A stretch of 64,000 bases of DNA from Flavisphingomonas formosensis (GCF_009755815.1 NZ_WRPK01000010.1:186001-250000), one strand, 5' to 3'. Shown: positions 35,808 through 44,569, numbered from the stretch's first letter. Notes: generated by a model from the letters alone, not told the origin. Made by a program: numbers and translations.

Positions 35808-35824
35808 ATGATACGTTATATCAT
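35808..35824. promoter_or_regulatory. possible Zur box upstream of merC-like gene
   Basis: ATGATACGTTATATCAT has perfect 6-bp arms (ATGATA/TATCAT) around CGTTA. It is AT-rich in a GC-rich genome and lies between the merC-like start (35771) and the TetR stop (35845). Alphaproteobacterial Zur sites are of the form TGATATN3-5ATATCA, so the fit is reasonable. It would regulate the merC-like gene. Confidence 0.45.
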
Positions 35825-35844
35825 TAAATCAAGAGACGGCCGGG

Positions 35845-36474
35845 TCATTCGTCAAGCAGCATCCGCGCCATGATCGCGCCCATCTCCTCCTTGCAGAAGG
35901 CGAGATAGCGGTCGGTGCGCGTCATGGGGCCTTCGACGGTCTTCTGGATGGCGAGCCCGGTCAGCAGGCAGTGGGCGAAGATCAGCGTGTCGAGCAGACC
36001 CTCCGCTTCCGCTGCCAGTTCCGGAAAGATGCGCTGCATCATCGCGAGGTGATCGATGCCGGGACGATCGATCAGATCGCGGCGCGCCGCGGCGCGATCG
36101 AGATCGCGGGAGGCCATGACGATCTCGACCGCGGCGAGATAGATATCGTCCTGATAATGGCCCCACATGCGATCGACGAGCAGCGCGATACGATCCTCGA
36201 TCGCCAAACCGTCGACCGGGATGTCAGCAAAGCGGGCGACGAACTTCTGGTGCGACGTCTCGATGACGGCGCGCAATATATCGTCTTTCGATCCAAAATG
36301 ATGCTGGGCAGCCCCCCAGGTCATGCCCGCGCGGTCCGCGATCCGCTTCGAACTGGCAGCGGAAAAGCCGCCTTCCTTGATCAAGGCGATGGTAGAACTC
36401 AGGATACGATCGCGCGTACGGCGCGACTTGGCCGCCTGAAGGCCGGCTTCCCCGTCCAATTCGCTCTGCGACAT
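35845..36474 (-). CDS. TetR family transcriptional regulator
   Basis: A 209-residue regulator with the TetR DNA-binding domain at about 18-65 (RDRILSSTIALIKEGGFSAA, then MTWGAAQHHFGSKDDILRAV) and a ligand-binding helical domain. GAGAGGGTGG lies before ATG 36474; a much longer reading frame upstream overlaps the divergent gene and is rejected. It is divergent from the PQQ dehydrogenase gene with 144 bp between starts, and probably regulates it. Confidence 0.92.
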   Translation of the reverse strand: MSQSELDGEAGLQAAKSRRTRDRILSSTIALIKEGGFSAASSKRIADRAGMTWGAAQHHFGSKDDILRAVIETSHQKFVARFADIPVDGLAIEDRIALLVDRMWGHYQDDIYLAAVEIVMASRDLDRAAARRDLIDRPGIDHLAMMQRIFPELAAEAEGLLDTLIFAHCLLTGLAIQKTVEGPMTRTDRYLAFCKEEMGAIMARMLLDE

Positions 36475-36533
36475 GGCCACCCTCTCGATATCTGCCCGCC
36501 TCCGCCACAGGCAGTGACCCCGGCAGCGTAAGT

Positions 36534-36549
36534 CGGAACCGGATTCCAC
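36534..36549. promoter_or_regulatory. possible TetR operator GGAACCGGATTCC
   Basis: The arms GGAA/TTCC surround CCGGA in the divergent promoter between a TetR gene and the PQQ dehydrogenase gene. The segment GAACCGGATTCC matches GAACCGGGTTTC of the other TetR intergenic region at 10 of 12 positions. Symmetry is imperfect at the centre. Confidence 0.4.
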
Positions 36550-36618
36550 ACCAGAAAAACAATTCCGATGAAATGTTTCCTGCCCTATCACGAAGGTATA
36601 ACAGGGTGGGAGGGGTGC

Positions 36619-38586
36619 ATGCGGAACTGGCTGGAGGCAATCTGCGCCTCGATGCTGCTGCTGCTCGGACTCGCCTCGTGCGGCAAGGCGCCTCCCGCGC
36701 CGGAGAACCGCACCGCCGAGTGGCCGGTCGTCGGCGGCGACAATGGCGGGCAACGCTATGCCGCGCTCGGCGAGATCGACAAGACCAATGTGCACGGCCT
36801 GCAAGTGGCTTGGACCTACCGGACGGGTGACTATTTCCGCGGGGGCAAGGGCGAATCAACCACCGCATTCGAGGCATCGCCGATCGTCGTTGACGGGACG
36901 ATGTACATTTGCACGCCGAACGACCGGGTGATCGCGCTCGATCCCGAAACGGGCAAGGAGAAGTGGCGCTTCGTTCCCGATGTGGACCAGCGCGGCGTCT
37001 ATGAGGCGGTGTGCCGCGGCGTCAGCCATTGGCGCGATGCCGCCGCCGCGCCGGCCGAGCCCTGCAGGGATCGCATCTATGTCGCCACGATAGATGCGCG
37101 GCTGATCGCACTCGATGCGCGAAGCGGGAAGCCCTGCGCCGGCTTCGGCAAGGCGGGCACGGTGGATCTCAAGGCCGGGCTCGGCCGGGTCGACTTCGGC
37201 GAATATTATGTCACAGCGCCGCCGCTCGTCGTTCGCGATCTCGTGCTCACCAACGCCTTTGTGAAGGACGTCCAGCGGCTCGATGCGCCGAGCGGTGCGA
37301 TCCGTGCCTTCGACGCGCGTACCGGCGAATTGAAATGGGTCTGGGATCCGGTGCCCCCGGATAAAGTGCCGGTAACGGCGGAAGCGGTGAAGGCGGGCGC
37401 CGTCCTGACGCCGGGCACGCCCAATGCCTGGGGCCTGATGTCCGCCGATCCGGAGCAGAACCTCGTCTTCATCGGCACCGGCAACCCCTCGCCCGACCAT
37501 TATGGTGGGCCCGAGCGCGGCGACATGGATTATTACGGCTCCTCGATCATCGCGCTCGATGCCGCAACGGGAAAGCTGCGCTGGCATTTCCAGACCGTAC
37601 ATCACGATCTGTGGGATTATGACGTCGGCGCCCAGCCGGTCTTCTATCAGCATCGCGACGCCGGCCGCGCCAGACCGGCCGTGGTCGGGGCGACCAAGCT
37701 CGGCTTCCTCTTCCTGCTCGATGCCCGCACCGGGAAGCCGCTCTTTCCGGTGGAGGAGCGCCCCGTACCGAAATCGACCGTGCCGGACATCCCCGCCGCG
37801 CCTACGCAGCCCTTTCCCACCCTGCCCGCGCCGATCCTGCCGCCGAAGCTGACCCGCGACAGCGTGTGGGGCGTGACGCCGATCGATCGCAAGGCATGCC
37901 GCGACGCGTTCGACGCGCTCGACTATCAAGGGCCGTTCACGCCACCTTCGCTGCGCGGCATCCTCGAATATCCGGGGCTCGGCGGTGGCATCAACTGGGG
38001 TTCGGTCTCGATCGATCCGGTTCGGCGGCGGATGCTGGTGAACGTCCAGATGGCGCCTTTCACGATCAGGCTCGTCCCCCGCGCCAAGGCGGGAACGGCC
38101 GCGGGATCGGATCTGGTCGGCTTCGGACCGCAGACCGGCACGCCTTATGGCGTCGCGCGCGGACCGTTCCTCTCGCCCTGGGGCACGCCCTGCGTGCCGC
38201 CGCCCTGGGGCAGGCTGGTCGCGATCGATCTCGACAGCGGACGCACCTTGTGGAGCCGCACGCTCGGCACGCTCGCCAACAATCCCAAGGCGCCGCTGAT
38301 CGGCGGCCTGTTCGAATGGGGCACGCCCAATATCGGCGGATCGCTGCAGACCCGATCGGGCCTGGTCTTCATCGGCGCGACGATGGATCAGAATATCCGG
38401 GCGATCGACACGGATACCGGCAAGGAATTGTGGAAACACGAGCTGCCCTTCGCCGCGAACAGCACCCCGATCAGCTACAAGCTCAGCCGGACGGGCCGCC
38501 AATATGTCGTGATCGCGGCAGGCGGACATGGCGCGCTGGGCGAGAAGACCGGAGATGCTCTGGTGGCGTTCGCGTTGCCACGCTGA
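36619..38586 (+). CDS. PQQ-dependent dehydrogenase, lipoprotein type
   Basis: A 655-residue quinoprotein with an eight-bladed propeller that oxidises sugars or alcohols in the periplasm and passes electrons to ubiquinone or cytochrome. The lipobox LASC at about residues 20-23 predicts a membrane-anchored lipoprotein rather than a soluble enzyme. PQQ-dehydrogenase landmarks are WPVVGGDNGGQRYAALGEI, LDPETGKEKWRF, FIGTGNPSPDHYGG, FQTVHHDLWDYDVGAQPV and repeated propeller motifs (ALDAATGKLRWHF, AIDTDTGKELWKHELP). ATG 36619 has GGGAGGGG 4 bp upstream. No PQQ synthesis or cytochrome gene is nearby. It is closest to membrane glucose-dehydrogenase-like proteins without the N-terminal helices. Confidence 0.9.
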   Translation: MRNWLEAICASMLLLLGLASCGKAPPAPENRTAEWPVVGGDNGGQRYAALGEIDKTNVHGLQVAWTYRTGDYFRGGKGESTTAFEASPIVVDGTMYICTPNDRVIALDPETGKEKWRFVPDVDQRGVYEAVCRGVSHWRDAAAAPAEPCRDRIYVATIDARLIALDARSGKPCAGFGKAGTVDLKAGLGRVDFGEYYVTAPPLVVRDLVLTNAFVKDVQRLDAPSGAIRAFDARTGELKWVWDPVPPDKVPVTAEAVKAGAVLTPGTPNAWGLMSADPEQNLVFIGTGNPSPDHYGGPERGDMDYYGSSIIALDAATGKLRWHFQTVHHDLWDYDVGAQPVFYQHRDAGRARPAVVGATKLGFLFLLDARTGKPLFPVEERPVPKSTVPDIPAAPTQPFPTLPAPILPPKLTRDSVWGVTPIDRKACRDAFDALDYQGPFTPPSLRGILEYPGLGGGINWGSVSIDPVRRRMLVNVQMAPFTIRLVPRAKAGTAAGSDLVGFGPQTGTPYGVARGPFLSPWGTPCVPPPWGRLVAIDLDSGRTLWSRTLGTLANNPKAPLIGGLFEWGTPNIGGSLQTRSGLVFIGATMDQNIRAIDTDTGKELWKHELPFAANSTPISYKLSRTGRQYVVIAAGGHGALGEKTGDALVAFALPR

Positions 38587-38644
38587 GGAGCCGCGCCGCG
38601 TAAAGCTGGTTCCCTCATCCGTATAATATCCTAAGCTGAGGGCC

Positions 38645-39232
38645 ATGCGGCTGCTCCTCATCCTCGCCCACCCCGTTGCGGACAGCTTCGCCGCGGCCGT
38701 CGCCGAGACGGCGCGCGCCACCCTGACCGCCAATGGCCATGAGGTGGATTGGCTCGATCTCTATGGCGAAGCGTTCGAGCCCTGCCTGTCCGCAGCCGAG
38801 CATCATGCCTATTTCCGGGAAGTTTACGACATCGCACCGGTCGCTTCGCATGTCGCGCGGCTGCGCGCGGCAGAGGGCTTGATCCTGGTCTTTCCAACAT
38901 GGTGGTTCGGCTTTCCGGCGATGCTGAAGGGCTATTTCGACCGCGTCCTCGTGCCCGACGTAGCTTTCACCCACAATCCGGCCGGCGGCATCGTGCGGGG
39001 CCTCACCAACATCCACTCGCTCTACGCACTGACGACGACGGGCTCGCCATTCTGGCTGGTCCGCTTCGTCTTGGGCGATCCGGTGCGCCGCGTGCTGAAA
39101 TGGGGTATCGCGCCCATGTGCGCGAAGGGCGTGCGGTTCCGGATGCTGAGCCTGCACGACATGGACCGTGCGAGCGAAGCCAAGCGGCGACGGCATCTGG
39201 AACATGTTCGGAAGGTGATGGGGCAAATCTGA
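38645..39232 (+). CDS. NAD(P)H oxidoreductase, flavodoxin fold
   Basis: A 195-residue flavoprotein of the NQO/MdaB/KefF group, reducing quinones or similar acceptors by two electrons. It starts LLLILAHPVADSFAAAVAET and has HEVDWLDLYGEAFEPCLSA, the FMN/FAD-loop FPTWWFGFPAMLKGYFDRV and YALTTTGSPFWLV. Length is normal. It follows the PQQ dehydrogenase on the same strand with a 58-bp gap, so co-expression is possible, though no functional link is certain. Confidence 0.88.
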   Translation: MRLLLILAHPVADSFAAAVAETARATLTANGHEVDWLDLYGEAFEPCLSAAEHHAYFREVYDIAPVASHVARLRAAEGLILVFPTWWFGFPAMLKGYFDRVLVPDVAFTHNPAGGIVRGLTNIHSLYALTTTGSPFWLVRFVLGDPVRRVLKWGIAPMCAKGVRFRMLSLHDMDRASEAKRRRHLEHVRKVMGQI

Positions 39233-39248
39233 ACGCCCCGGGCACCCC

Positions 39249-39824
39249 CTATCGGTCCAGGCGAACCCGCAGAACCACCACGGCAGGATCGTCGCGCCAG
39301 CGCGTGCCGGGCGTGGCGTGATGACGATCCCACATCGCGGCGAAGGCGGCGACGGGATCGCGCCACAACCCGCGGACGGGCGGTGGCCAGCGCCAGAGCA
39401 GCCCGGCACAGACCGGACGCAAGCCCTCGGCGCGGACCTGTTCGGGGCGGATCGCCTGCAACGGCTCGACCCGCGCCGCCTCTATCAGGAGGCTCGCGCG
39501 CGAAGCCCAGCGCGGCATCAATATGGCAGGCGTCCAGAGGAGCCGCCGATTGGTCGGTGGGGCGCCTGCCCGCCCGCTGCCGTCACGATACTGCCGCCAG
39601 CCGTCGGCCAGCACGACCAGCTCGGCGTTGCGCAGCCTGGCGGATTCCTCGCTGCGGCCGTCCGGGGCGAGCCGCGCCGCCACGCAGGATTCGCGCACCC
39701 ACAGCCGGTCGCCGGGACGGCAGGCGGCCAGCGGGGAAGCGACGAGACGGCGCAGCTCGGTCTTCTCACCCGCCAACAGCCCGCGCATCGCACTGGGATC
39801 GAGGATCACCGGATAGTCGGTCAC
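39249..39824 (-). CDS. ASCH-like / phage-type hypothetical protein
   Basis: A 191-residue protein starting VTDYPVILDPSAMRGLLAGE with KTELRRLVASPLAACRPGDRLWVRES. This is the pattern of ASCH-domain proteins (small RNA-binding or nuclease-like beta barrels), often found in prophages and near DNA-modification genes. The later PRWASRASLLIEAARVEPLQAI and PVAAFAAMWDRHH segments are shared by this group. I choose GTG 39824 because relatives begin at this residue; the first ATG is at 39789. It is convergent with the flavoprotein gene. No other phage genes are present. Function is unknown. Confidence 0.68.
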   Translation of the reverse strand: MTDYPVILDPSAMRGLLAGEKTELRRLVASPLAACRPGDRLWVRESCVAARLAPDGRSEESARLRNAELVVLADGWRQYRDGSGRAGAPPTNRRLLWTPAILMPRWASRASLLIEAARVEPLQAIRPEQVRAEGLRPVCAGLLWRWPPPVRGLWRDPVAAFAAMWDRHHATPGTRWRDDPAVVVLRVRLDR

Positions 39825-39882
39825 GCCGGCCAAATGGCCGAGCCGGTGCGCGACTTGAAGCGGATTTCGATCGGATGCCGGA

Positions 39883-40146
39883 CTATTTCTCGATTTCGAC
39901 GATCTTCCTGCGCCTCGTGAACAGCACGACGAGGCCGAGCAGCACAGCACCGACCACCCAAAGAATGACGATCAGCTCGGTTCCGAGCGCGGGATCCTCC
40001 GCCCCGCCTGGAGGCGCGACGTCCAGGCTGCCCCCGGTGCCGATCATCAGCCACAGCGCCATCGCCGCATTGAATGCGATGAAGGCCCACTTGGCGAGCT
40101 TGCCGAACAGGCTGCGATCACTCACCTCACGTCTGACGATAGCCAT
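39883..40146 (-). CDS. small membrane protein, unknown
   Basis: An 87-residue protein with two hydrophobic helices (about 19-37 and 55-75) flanked by a basic N-terminus (MAIVRREVSDRSLFGKLAKW) and a basic tail TRRRKIVEIEK. GGGGGAAGC lies just before the ATG at 40146. I do not recognise the family. It sits alone between the ASCH-like gene and the sulfatase gene, all on the minus strand. Confidence 0.68.
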   Translation of the reverse strand: MAIVRREVSDRSLFGKLAKWAFIAFNAAMALWLMIGTGGSLDVAPPGGAEDPALGTELIVILWVVGAVLLGLVVLFTRRRKIVEIEK

Positions 40147-40302
40147 GCTTCCCCCGAGCCTGAATGAAGCCAGCATCCGACATTATCGGCCGCGCGTCAC
40201 CCCCAAAGCGATGGCGTGCCGATCCTTTCTCAGCGTCGTTCTAAGCGAAGGCGCCATGCCCTGCCGCGCGGCACGAAAGCGGCGGCGCAAAGCACCGCCA
40301 GA

Positions 40303-42696
40303 TCAGGATTGCGGCTTGGGTTTCGCGCCCGGCGGCATGACGGTCGGCGGGCCGAGCTTCACGTCGACGCGGTTGATCGTGCCGTCGAAAGCACCGTCGG
40401 GCCGGTCGTAGCGCAGCACCGGCACGGCGGTGTCGCGGCCGATATCGAATGTCTCGCCGAGACCCGCGGTCATCAGCAGGGTACGCGCGATGCGGCCCTC
40501 GGCGATCTGCTGGCCGTTCACCGCTATGCGCATGGTGCCGCCGGCCATCAGCCCGCCGTCGCTGGTGAAACTGTAGCTGAGCTTCGCCGGCCCAGGCTTG
40601 AGCGCGGTGCTGGCCGCGACGCTGAACTTGTCCTCGGGCTTGTGCGAGAAGGCCTCGAACGCGACCGGACGGCCCTTGTCGAGATAGAAGCTCCAGCCGC
40701 CGAACCAGCTGCCGGTGGCCACCACCACGCCGGAGCCGCCGCTCTTCGGCACGACGATGTCGGCATCGATGGTGAAGGATCGCGCGGCGAAGCTGGGGCC
40801 GGCCCAGGGATCGACGCTGGTATCCGCGCCCCAATAGGTGAAGCTGGTGCGGGCAAGCTGCTTGCGCAGCGGCGCGAGGCTGGACATCGTCCGTGCCGAG
40901 CCGAAGCGCTGATCGATCGGATAGACGTTGTTGCGCTTCGCCTCGGCATCCCACAGCGCCTTCATCTCGCTGAGCTTGGCGGGCTGCTCGGCCGCCAGGT
41001 CATGCGCCTGGCTGTAATCGGCCTTCAGATTGTAAAGCTCCCACTTCGTCTCCGGATAACGCGGCATATTCTCCCAGGGCAGGCGGTTCATCGCGGTGTT
41101 GAGGAACCAGCCGTCATGATAGAAGCCGATGGCGCCATAGATCTCGAAATATTGCGTGTCGTGCCGTTCCGGCGCATCGGGCGCATCGAAAGTGTAGGCG
41201 AAGCTGATGCCGTCCATCGGCTGCTGCGGCACGCCATAGACCATCTTCGGCGCGGGGATTCCCGCCGCATCGAGGATGGTGGGCGTGACGTCGTTGACGT
41301 CGGTGAATTGTGAGCGGACCTGGCCGACCGCCTTGATCCGGCTGGGCCAGGAGACGACCAGGCCGTTGCGGATGCCGCCGAGATGCGAGGCGATCTGCTT
41401 GGTCCAGCGGAATGGGCAATCCAGCGCCCAGGCCCAGCCGGCAGAATAGTTGGAATAGGTTTCCGCGGCGCCGAGCTTGTCGAGCTGGCGGGCCAGCGAA
41501 GCCGTGCCATCCTTGACCTGATTGGTGAGCGCGCCGATCTCGTTGGCGGTGCCTTCCGTGCCGCTCTCCGCGCTCGCGCCGTTGTCGCCCTCGATGAAGA
41601 CGACCAGCGTGTTGTCCAATATGCCCATGCGGTCGAGCTCATCGATCACGCGGCCGATCTGCGCGTCCTGATAGGCGAGCATGGCCGCGGCCACTTCCAT
41701 GCTGTGCGCCTCCACCTTCCTGGTAGCGGGATCGAGCGTATCCCAGGCGGGAATCTCGCCTGGGCGGTCGGTGAGCGCGGCGTTGGCGGGGATCACGCCC
41801 AGCGCCTGCTGGCGCCTGTAGCTTTCGGTGCGGAGCTGGTCCCACCCGCCGTCGAACTTGCCCTTGAACCGGGCGATCCAGTCGTCGGGCGCCTGGTGCG
41901 GCGCATGCAGCGTGCCGGGCGCGATATAGGCGAAGAAAGGCTTGTCCGGCGCTGCGGCCTTCTGATTATGGATCCAGCCGATCGCCTCGGTCGCCAGGCG
42001 ATAGTCCAGAAGCTTGCCGTCATTCTCGCTGTCCGGAATCTGGGTCGTGCCGCGATAGAGGTGCGGCATCCATTGGTGGGAATCGCCGCCGACGAAACCG
42101 TAGAAATATTCGAAGCCGAGGCCGGTCGGCCAGAGATCGAACGGGCCGGCGGCGCTGCGATCCTGATAGGGCACGTTATGATGCTTGCCGAACTGGGCGG
42201 TGTTGTAGCCGTTGAGCCGGAGGATCTGGGCGATCGTCGCCGCGCTCGGCGGGATCATGCCGGTATAGCCCGGAAAGCCCATGGCGGAATCGATCAGCGA
42301 GCCGGTGCCGACCCGATGCGAGTTGCGCCCGGTGAGCAGCGCAGCGCGGGTGGGCGAGCAAATCGCGGTGGTATTGAAATTATTGTAGCGCAGGCCGCGT
42401 GCAGCGAGCCGATCGAGATTGGGCGTCGGCACCGGGCCGCCGAAGGTGCTGGAGGCGCCGAAACCGACATCGTCGGTCATGATCAGCAGCACATTGGGCG
42501 CTCCCGCAGGCGCCTCGACGCGCTGCGGCCAGAAAGGCTTGGAACTGGCCGTATCCGGCCCGATCGTGCCGCCGAACGGCGTGGGCGGCACCGGGAGCAC
42601 ATCGCGTGCCGGTGCCGGCTGCTGCTGTGCCAGGACCGGAGCAGCCATGAGCAGCCCAGTCGCGGCCAGCAGCTTCGCGCGTATTTTCTTCGTCAT
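40303..42696 (-). CDS. arylsulfatase (Cys-type)
   Basis: A 797-residue periplasmic sulfatase that hydrolyses sulfate esters. A signal peptide runs to about residue 25 (PVLAQQQ). The metal-binding start LLIMTDDVGFGASSTFGG precedes the sulfatase motif C113-S-P-T-R117, whose cysteine must be converted to formylglycine. TGRNSHRVGTG, QFGKHHNVPY, DNGASAESGTEG and the C-terminal beta domain follow. This resembles the large AtsA-like sulfatases. GGGAGAGG precedes ATG 42696; the frame extends upstream without a better start. The maturation enzyme (FGE) gene lies next door at 43622, divergently arranged. Confidence 0.93.
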   Translation of the reverse strand: MTKKIRAKLLAATGLLMAAPVLAQQQPAPARDVLPVPPTPFGGTIGPDTASSKPFWPQRVEAPAGAPNVLLIMTDDVGFGASSTFGGPVPTPNLDRLAARGLRYNNFNTTAICSPTRAALLTGRNSHRVGTGSLIDSAMGFPGYTGMIPPSAATIAQILRLNGYNTAQFGKHHNVPYQDRSAAGPFDLWPTGLGFEYFYGFVGGDSHQWMPHLYRGTTQIPDSENDGKLLDYRLATEAIGWIHNQKAAAPDKPFFAYIAPGTLHAPHQAPDDWIARFKGKFDGGWDQLRTESYRRQQALGVIPANAALTDRPGEIPAWDTLDPATRKVEAHSMEVAAAMLAYQDAQIGRVIDELDRMGILDNTLVVFIEGDNGASAESGTEGTANEIGALTNQVKDGTASLARQLDKLGAAETYSNYSAGWAWALDCPFRWTKQIASHLGGIRNGLVVSWPSRIKAVGQVRSQFTDVNDVTPTILDAAGIPAPKMVYGVPQQPMDGISFAYTFDAPDAPERHDTQYFEIYGAIGFYHDGWFLNTAMNRLPWENMPRYPETKWELYNLKADYSQAHDLAAEQPAKLSEMKALWDAEAKRNNVYPIDQRFGSARTMSSLAPLRKQLARTSFTYWGADTSVDPWAGPSFAARSFTIDADIVVPKSGGSGVVVATGSWFGGWSFYLDKGRPVAFEAFSHKPEDKFSVAASTALKPGPAKLSYSFTSDGGLMAGGTMRIAVNGQQIAEGRIARTLLMTAGLGETFDIGRDTAVPVLRYDRPDGAFDGTINRVDVKLGPPTVMPPGAKPKPQS

Positions 42697-42956
42697 GACC
42701 TCTCCCGTCCGGATCCGGTTCGCCGCGCGCCAAGGCCATGGACGCGCGCACGAAGGCCGAACCTGGATCCCCAGCTGCCGCTTCGATCCAAGCGCGAGAA
42801 TGCAGCTCCAACATCCGTAAGTCAACCGCCTTAAATTATCGTCCTGAGGATCGTATTTCATTGTTTTCCGGACATTTCCTGGCCAACAGGCGAAGCGTTG
42901 ACCCTTTCCGGAGCTGCCGATAGGAATTGCGTATTGCTTTCTCCCGGACCGGCCAG

Positions 42957-43625
42957 ATGAAGACTGCACGCAGAGACGACCGGGGTGCCGCCGCGCGCGA
43001 TGCGATCATCGATGCGGCCGAGGCGCTGTTCGGCGAATACGGCATCGATCGCGTCTCCCTGCGTCAGATCAGCACGGCCGCGGGCGGCGCCAATAATTTC
43101 GCCGTGCAATATCATTTCGGCGATCGCGAGACGCTGATCCGCGCGGTTTTCGAGAAGCGACTGCCGGAGATCGAGCGGATGCGCGAGGCGATGTTCGCCA
43201 AAGCCGAGGCCGAGCAGCGCCTCGGCGATCCCCGCATGGTCGCGGAGATATTGTTCCGCCCCTCGGTGGAGATCCGCAATGGCGCCGGCAAACGCTCTTA
43301 TGCGGCCTTCCTGCTGTCGCTCTCCTTTTCGCAGGACGGGCTGAACGGCCGCTTCGGCACCGTGAGCAATCTCGCCCCCCTTGCGGCGCGCGCCGCGGCG
43401 CTGATGGCGAAGGCGGCGCCGCAGGTATCGCCGGATCTCATCGCCCAGCGCCTCGCCCTCGCCCCCGCGCTGTTCATCGGCAGCCTGTTCCATCTGCTGC
43501 GCAACGCCCCGCATGTGCCGGACGATCTGCTGATCGGCGATACGCTCGACATGGTGACGGCCGCGATTACCGCCGCGCCGGCTCCGGCGCTGGCCGAGGC
43601 GATTGCCGCAGCAGGCGCGCAGTGA
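42957..43625 (+). CDS. TetR family regulator of the sulfatase module
   Basis: A 222-residue regulator with TetR helix-turn-helix at about 14-60 (AIIDAAEALFGEYGIDRVSL, then NNFAVQYHFGDRETLIRAVF) and a helical sensor domain. The start codon ATG 42957 has only a weak GGACCGG upstream; a TTG at 42927 is an alternative. It is divergent from the sulfatase gene and its stop overlaps the FGE start by 4 bp. This places it as the likely regulator of both sulfatase and activating enzyme, responding perhaps to the sulfate ester or its product. Confidence 0.92.
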   Translation: MKTARRDDRGAAARDAIIDAAEALFGEYGIDRVSLRQISTAAGGANNFAVQYHFGDRETLIRAVFEKRLPEIERMREAMFAKAEAEQRLGDPRMVAEILFRPSVEIRNGAGKRSYAAFLLSLSFSQDGLNGRFGTVSNLAPLAARAAALMAKAAPQVSPDLIAQRLALAPALFIGSLFHLLRNAPHVPDDLLIGDTLDMVTAAITAAPAPALAEAIAAAGAQ

Positions 43626-44569
43626 GCGGCGATCCAATGACCGCCATGTCCGGGCAGGACGACATGGTCGCGCTGAGCGGCGGCACCTTTCTGATGGGAT
43701 CGAACGATCATTATCCAGAGGAGGCGCCGGCACATCGCGTGACGGTGGATCCGTTCCGCATCGATCGCTTCCCCGTCACCAATGCCGCCTTCGCACGCTT
43801 CGTGGCCGCGACGGGCCATGTCACCGTCGCCGAGCGCGCACCGTCGGCGGAGGATTATCCCGGCGCAGACCCGGCGATGCTGAAAGCGGGATCGCTGCTG
43901 TTCCAGAAGCCAGCCCATCCGGTCGGCCTCGCCGACTGGGGGCGCTGGTGGTCCTTCTCCTTCGGGGCGGACTGGCGCCATCCGGCCGGCCCCGGCAGTT
44001 CGATCGACGCAATCGCGGATCACCCCGTCGTCCATGTCGCCCATGCCGATGCCGAGGCCTATGCGCGCTGGGCGGGCAAACGCCTGCCGACCGAGGCGGA
44101 ATGGGAATTTGCCGCGCGCGGCGGGCTGGACGGCGTGGAATATGCCTGGGGCGACGAACTCACCCCCGGCGGCCGGCACATGGCCAATATATGGCAGGGC
44201 GAATTCCCGCACGAAAATCAAGCGGAAGACGGCTTCGAGGGCACGTCGCCGGTCGGCAGCTTCCCGCCCAACGGCCACGGCCTCTATGACATGATCGGCA
44301 ATGTCTGGGAGTGGACGGCGGACTATTATGCGCCGCGCCATCAGGCCGACGCCGCCAAGGCTTGCTGCATCCCGCGCAATCCTCGCGGCGCGCGAGCCGA
44401 GCAGAGCTACGATCCCGAAATCCCGTCGATCCGCATTCCGCGGCGCGTGATCAAGGGGGGATCGCATCTCTGCGCACCCAACTATTGCCAGCGCTACAGG
44501 CCCGCCGCGCGGCATCCGGAGACGATCGACACGTCGACGAGCCATCTGGGCTTTCGCTGCGCAGCTTGA
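43622..44569 (+). CDS. formylglycine-generating enzyme (sulfatase-modifying factor)
   Basis: A 315-residue copper oxidase of the SUMF1/FGE family that converts the cysteine of the sulfatase CxPxR motif to formylglycine in the cytoplasm before export. Landmarks are LSGGTFLMGSNDHYPEEAPA, RIDRFPVTNAAFARFV, PVVHVAHADAEAYARWAGKRLPTEAEWEFAARGG-type segments, DMIGNVWEWTADYY and the catalytic pair Cys284 and Cys289 in GGSHLCAPNYCQRYRPAAR. The start is a GTG inside the TetR stop overlap, so translation is coupled. All active-site residues are present. Confidence 0.95.
   Translation: MSGDPMTAMSGQDDMVALSGGTFLMGSNDHYPEEAPAHRVTVDPFRIDRFPVTNAAFARFVAATGHVTVAERAPSAEDYPGADPAMLKAGSLLFQKPAHPVGLADWGRWWSFSFGADWRHPAGPGSSIDAIADHPVVHVAHADAEAYARWAGKRLPTEAEWEFAARGGLDGVEYAWGDELTPGGRHMANIWQGEFPHENQAEDGFEGTSPVGSFPPNGHGLYDMIGNVWEWTADYYAPRHQADAAKACCIPRNPRGARAEQSYDPEIPSIRIPRRVIKGGSHLCAPNYCQRYRPAARHPETIDTSTSHLGFRCAA

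Noticed and set aside
39249-39824. Remnant prophage suggested by the ASCH-like gene
   Set aside because: No integrase, capsid, repressor or attachment-site repeats nearby; one such gene does not make a prophage.
41383-42834. A 483-codon plus-strand open frame
   Set aside because: Antisense to the arylsulfatase, whose active-site motif and signal peptide are certain.
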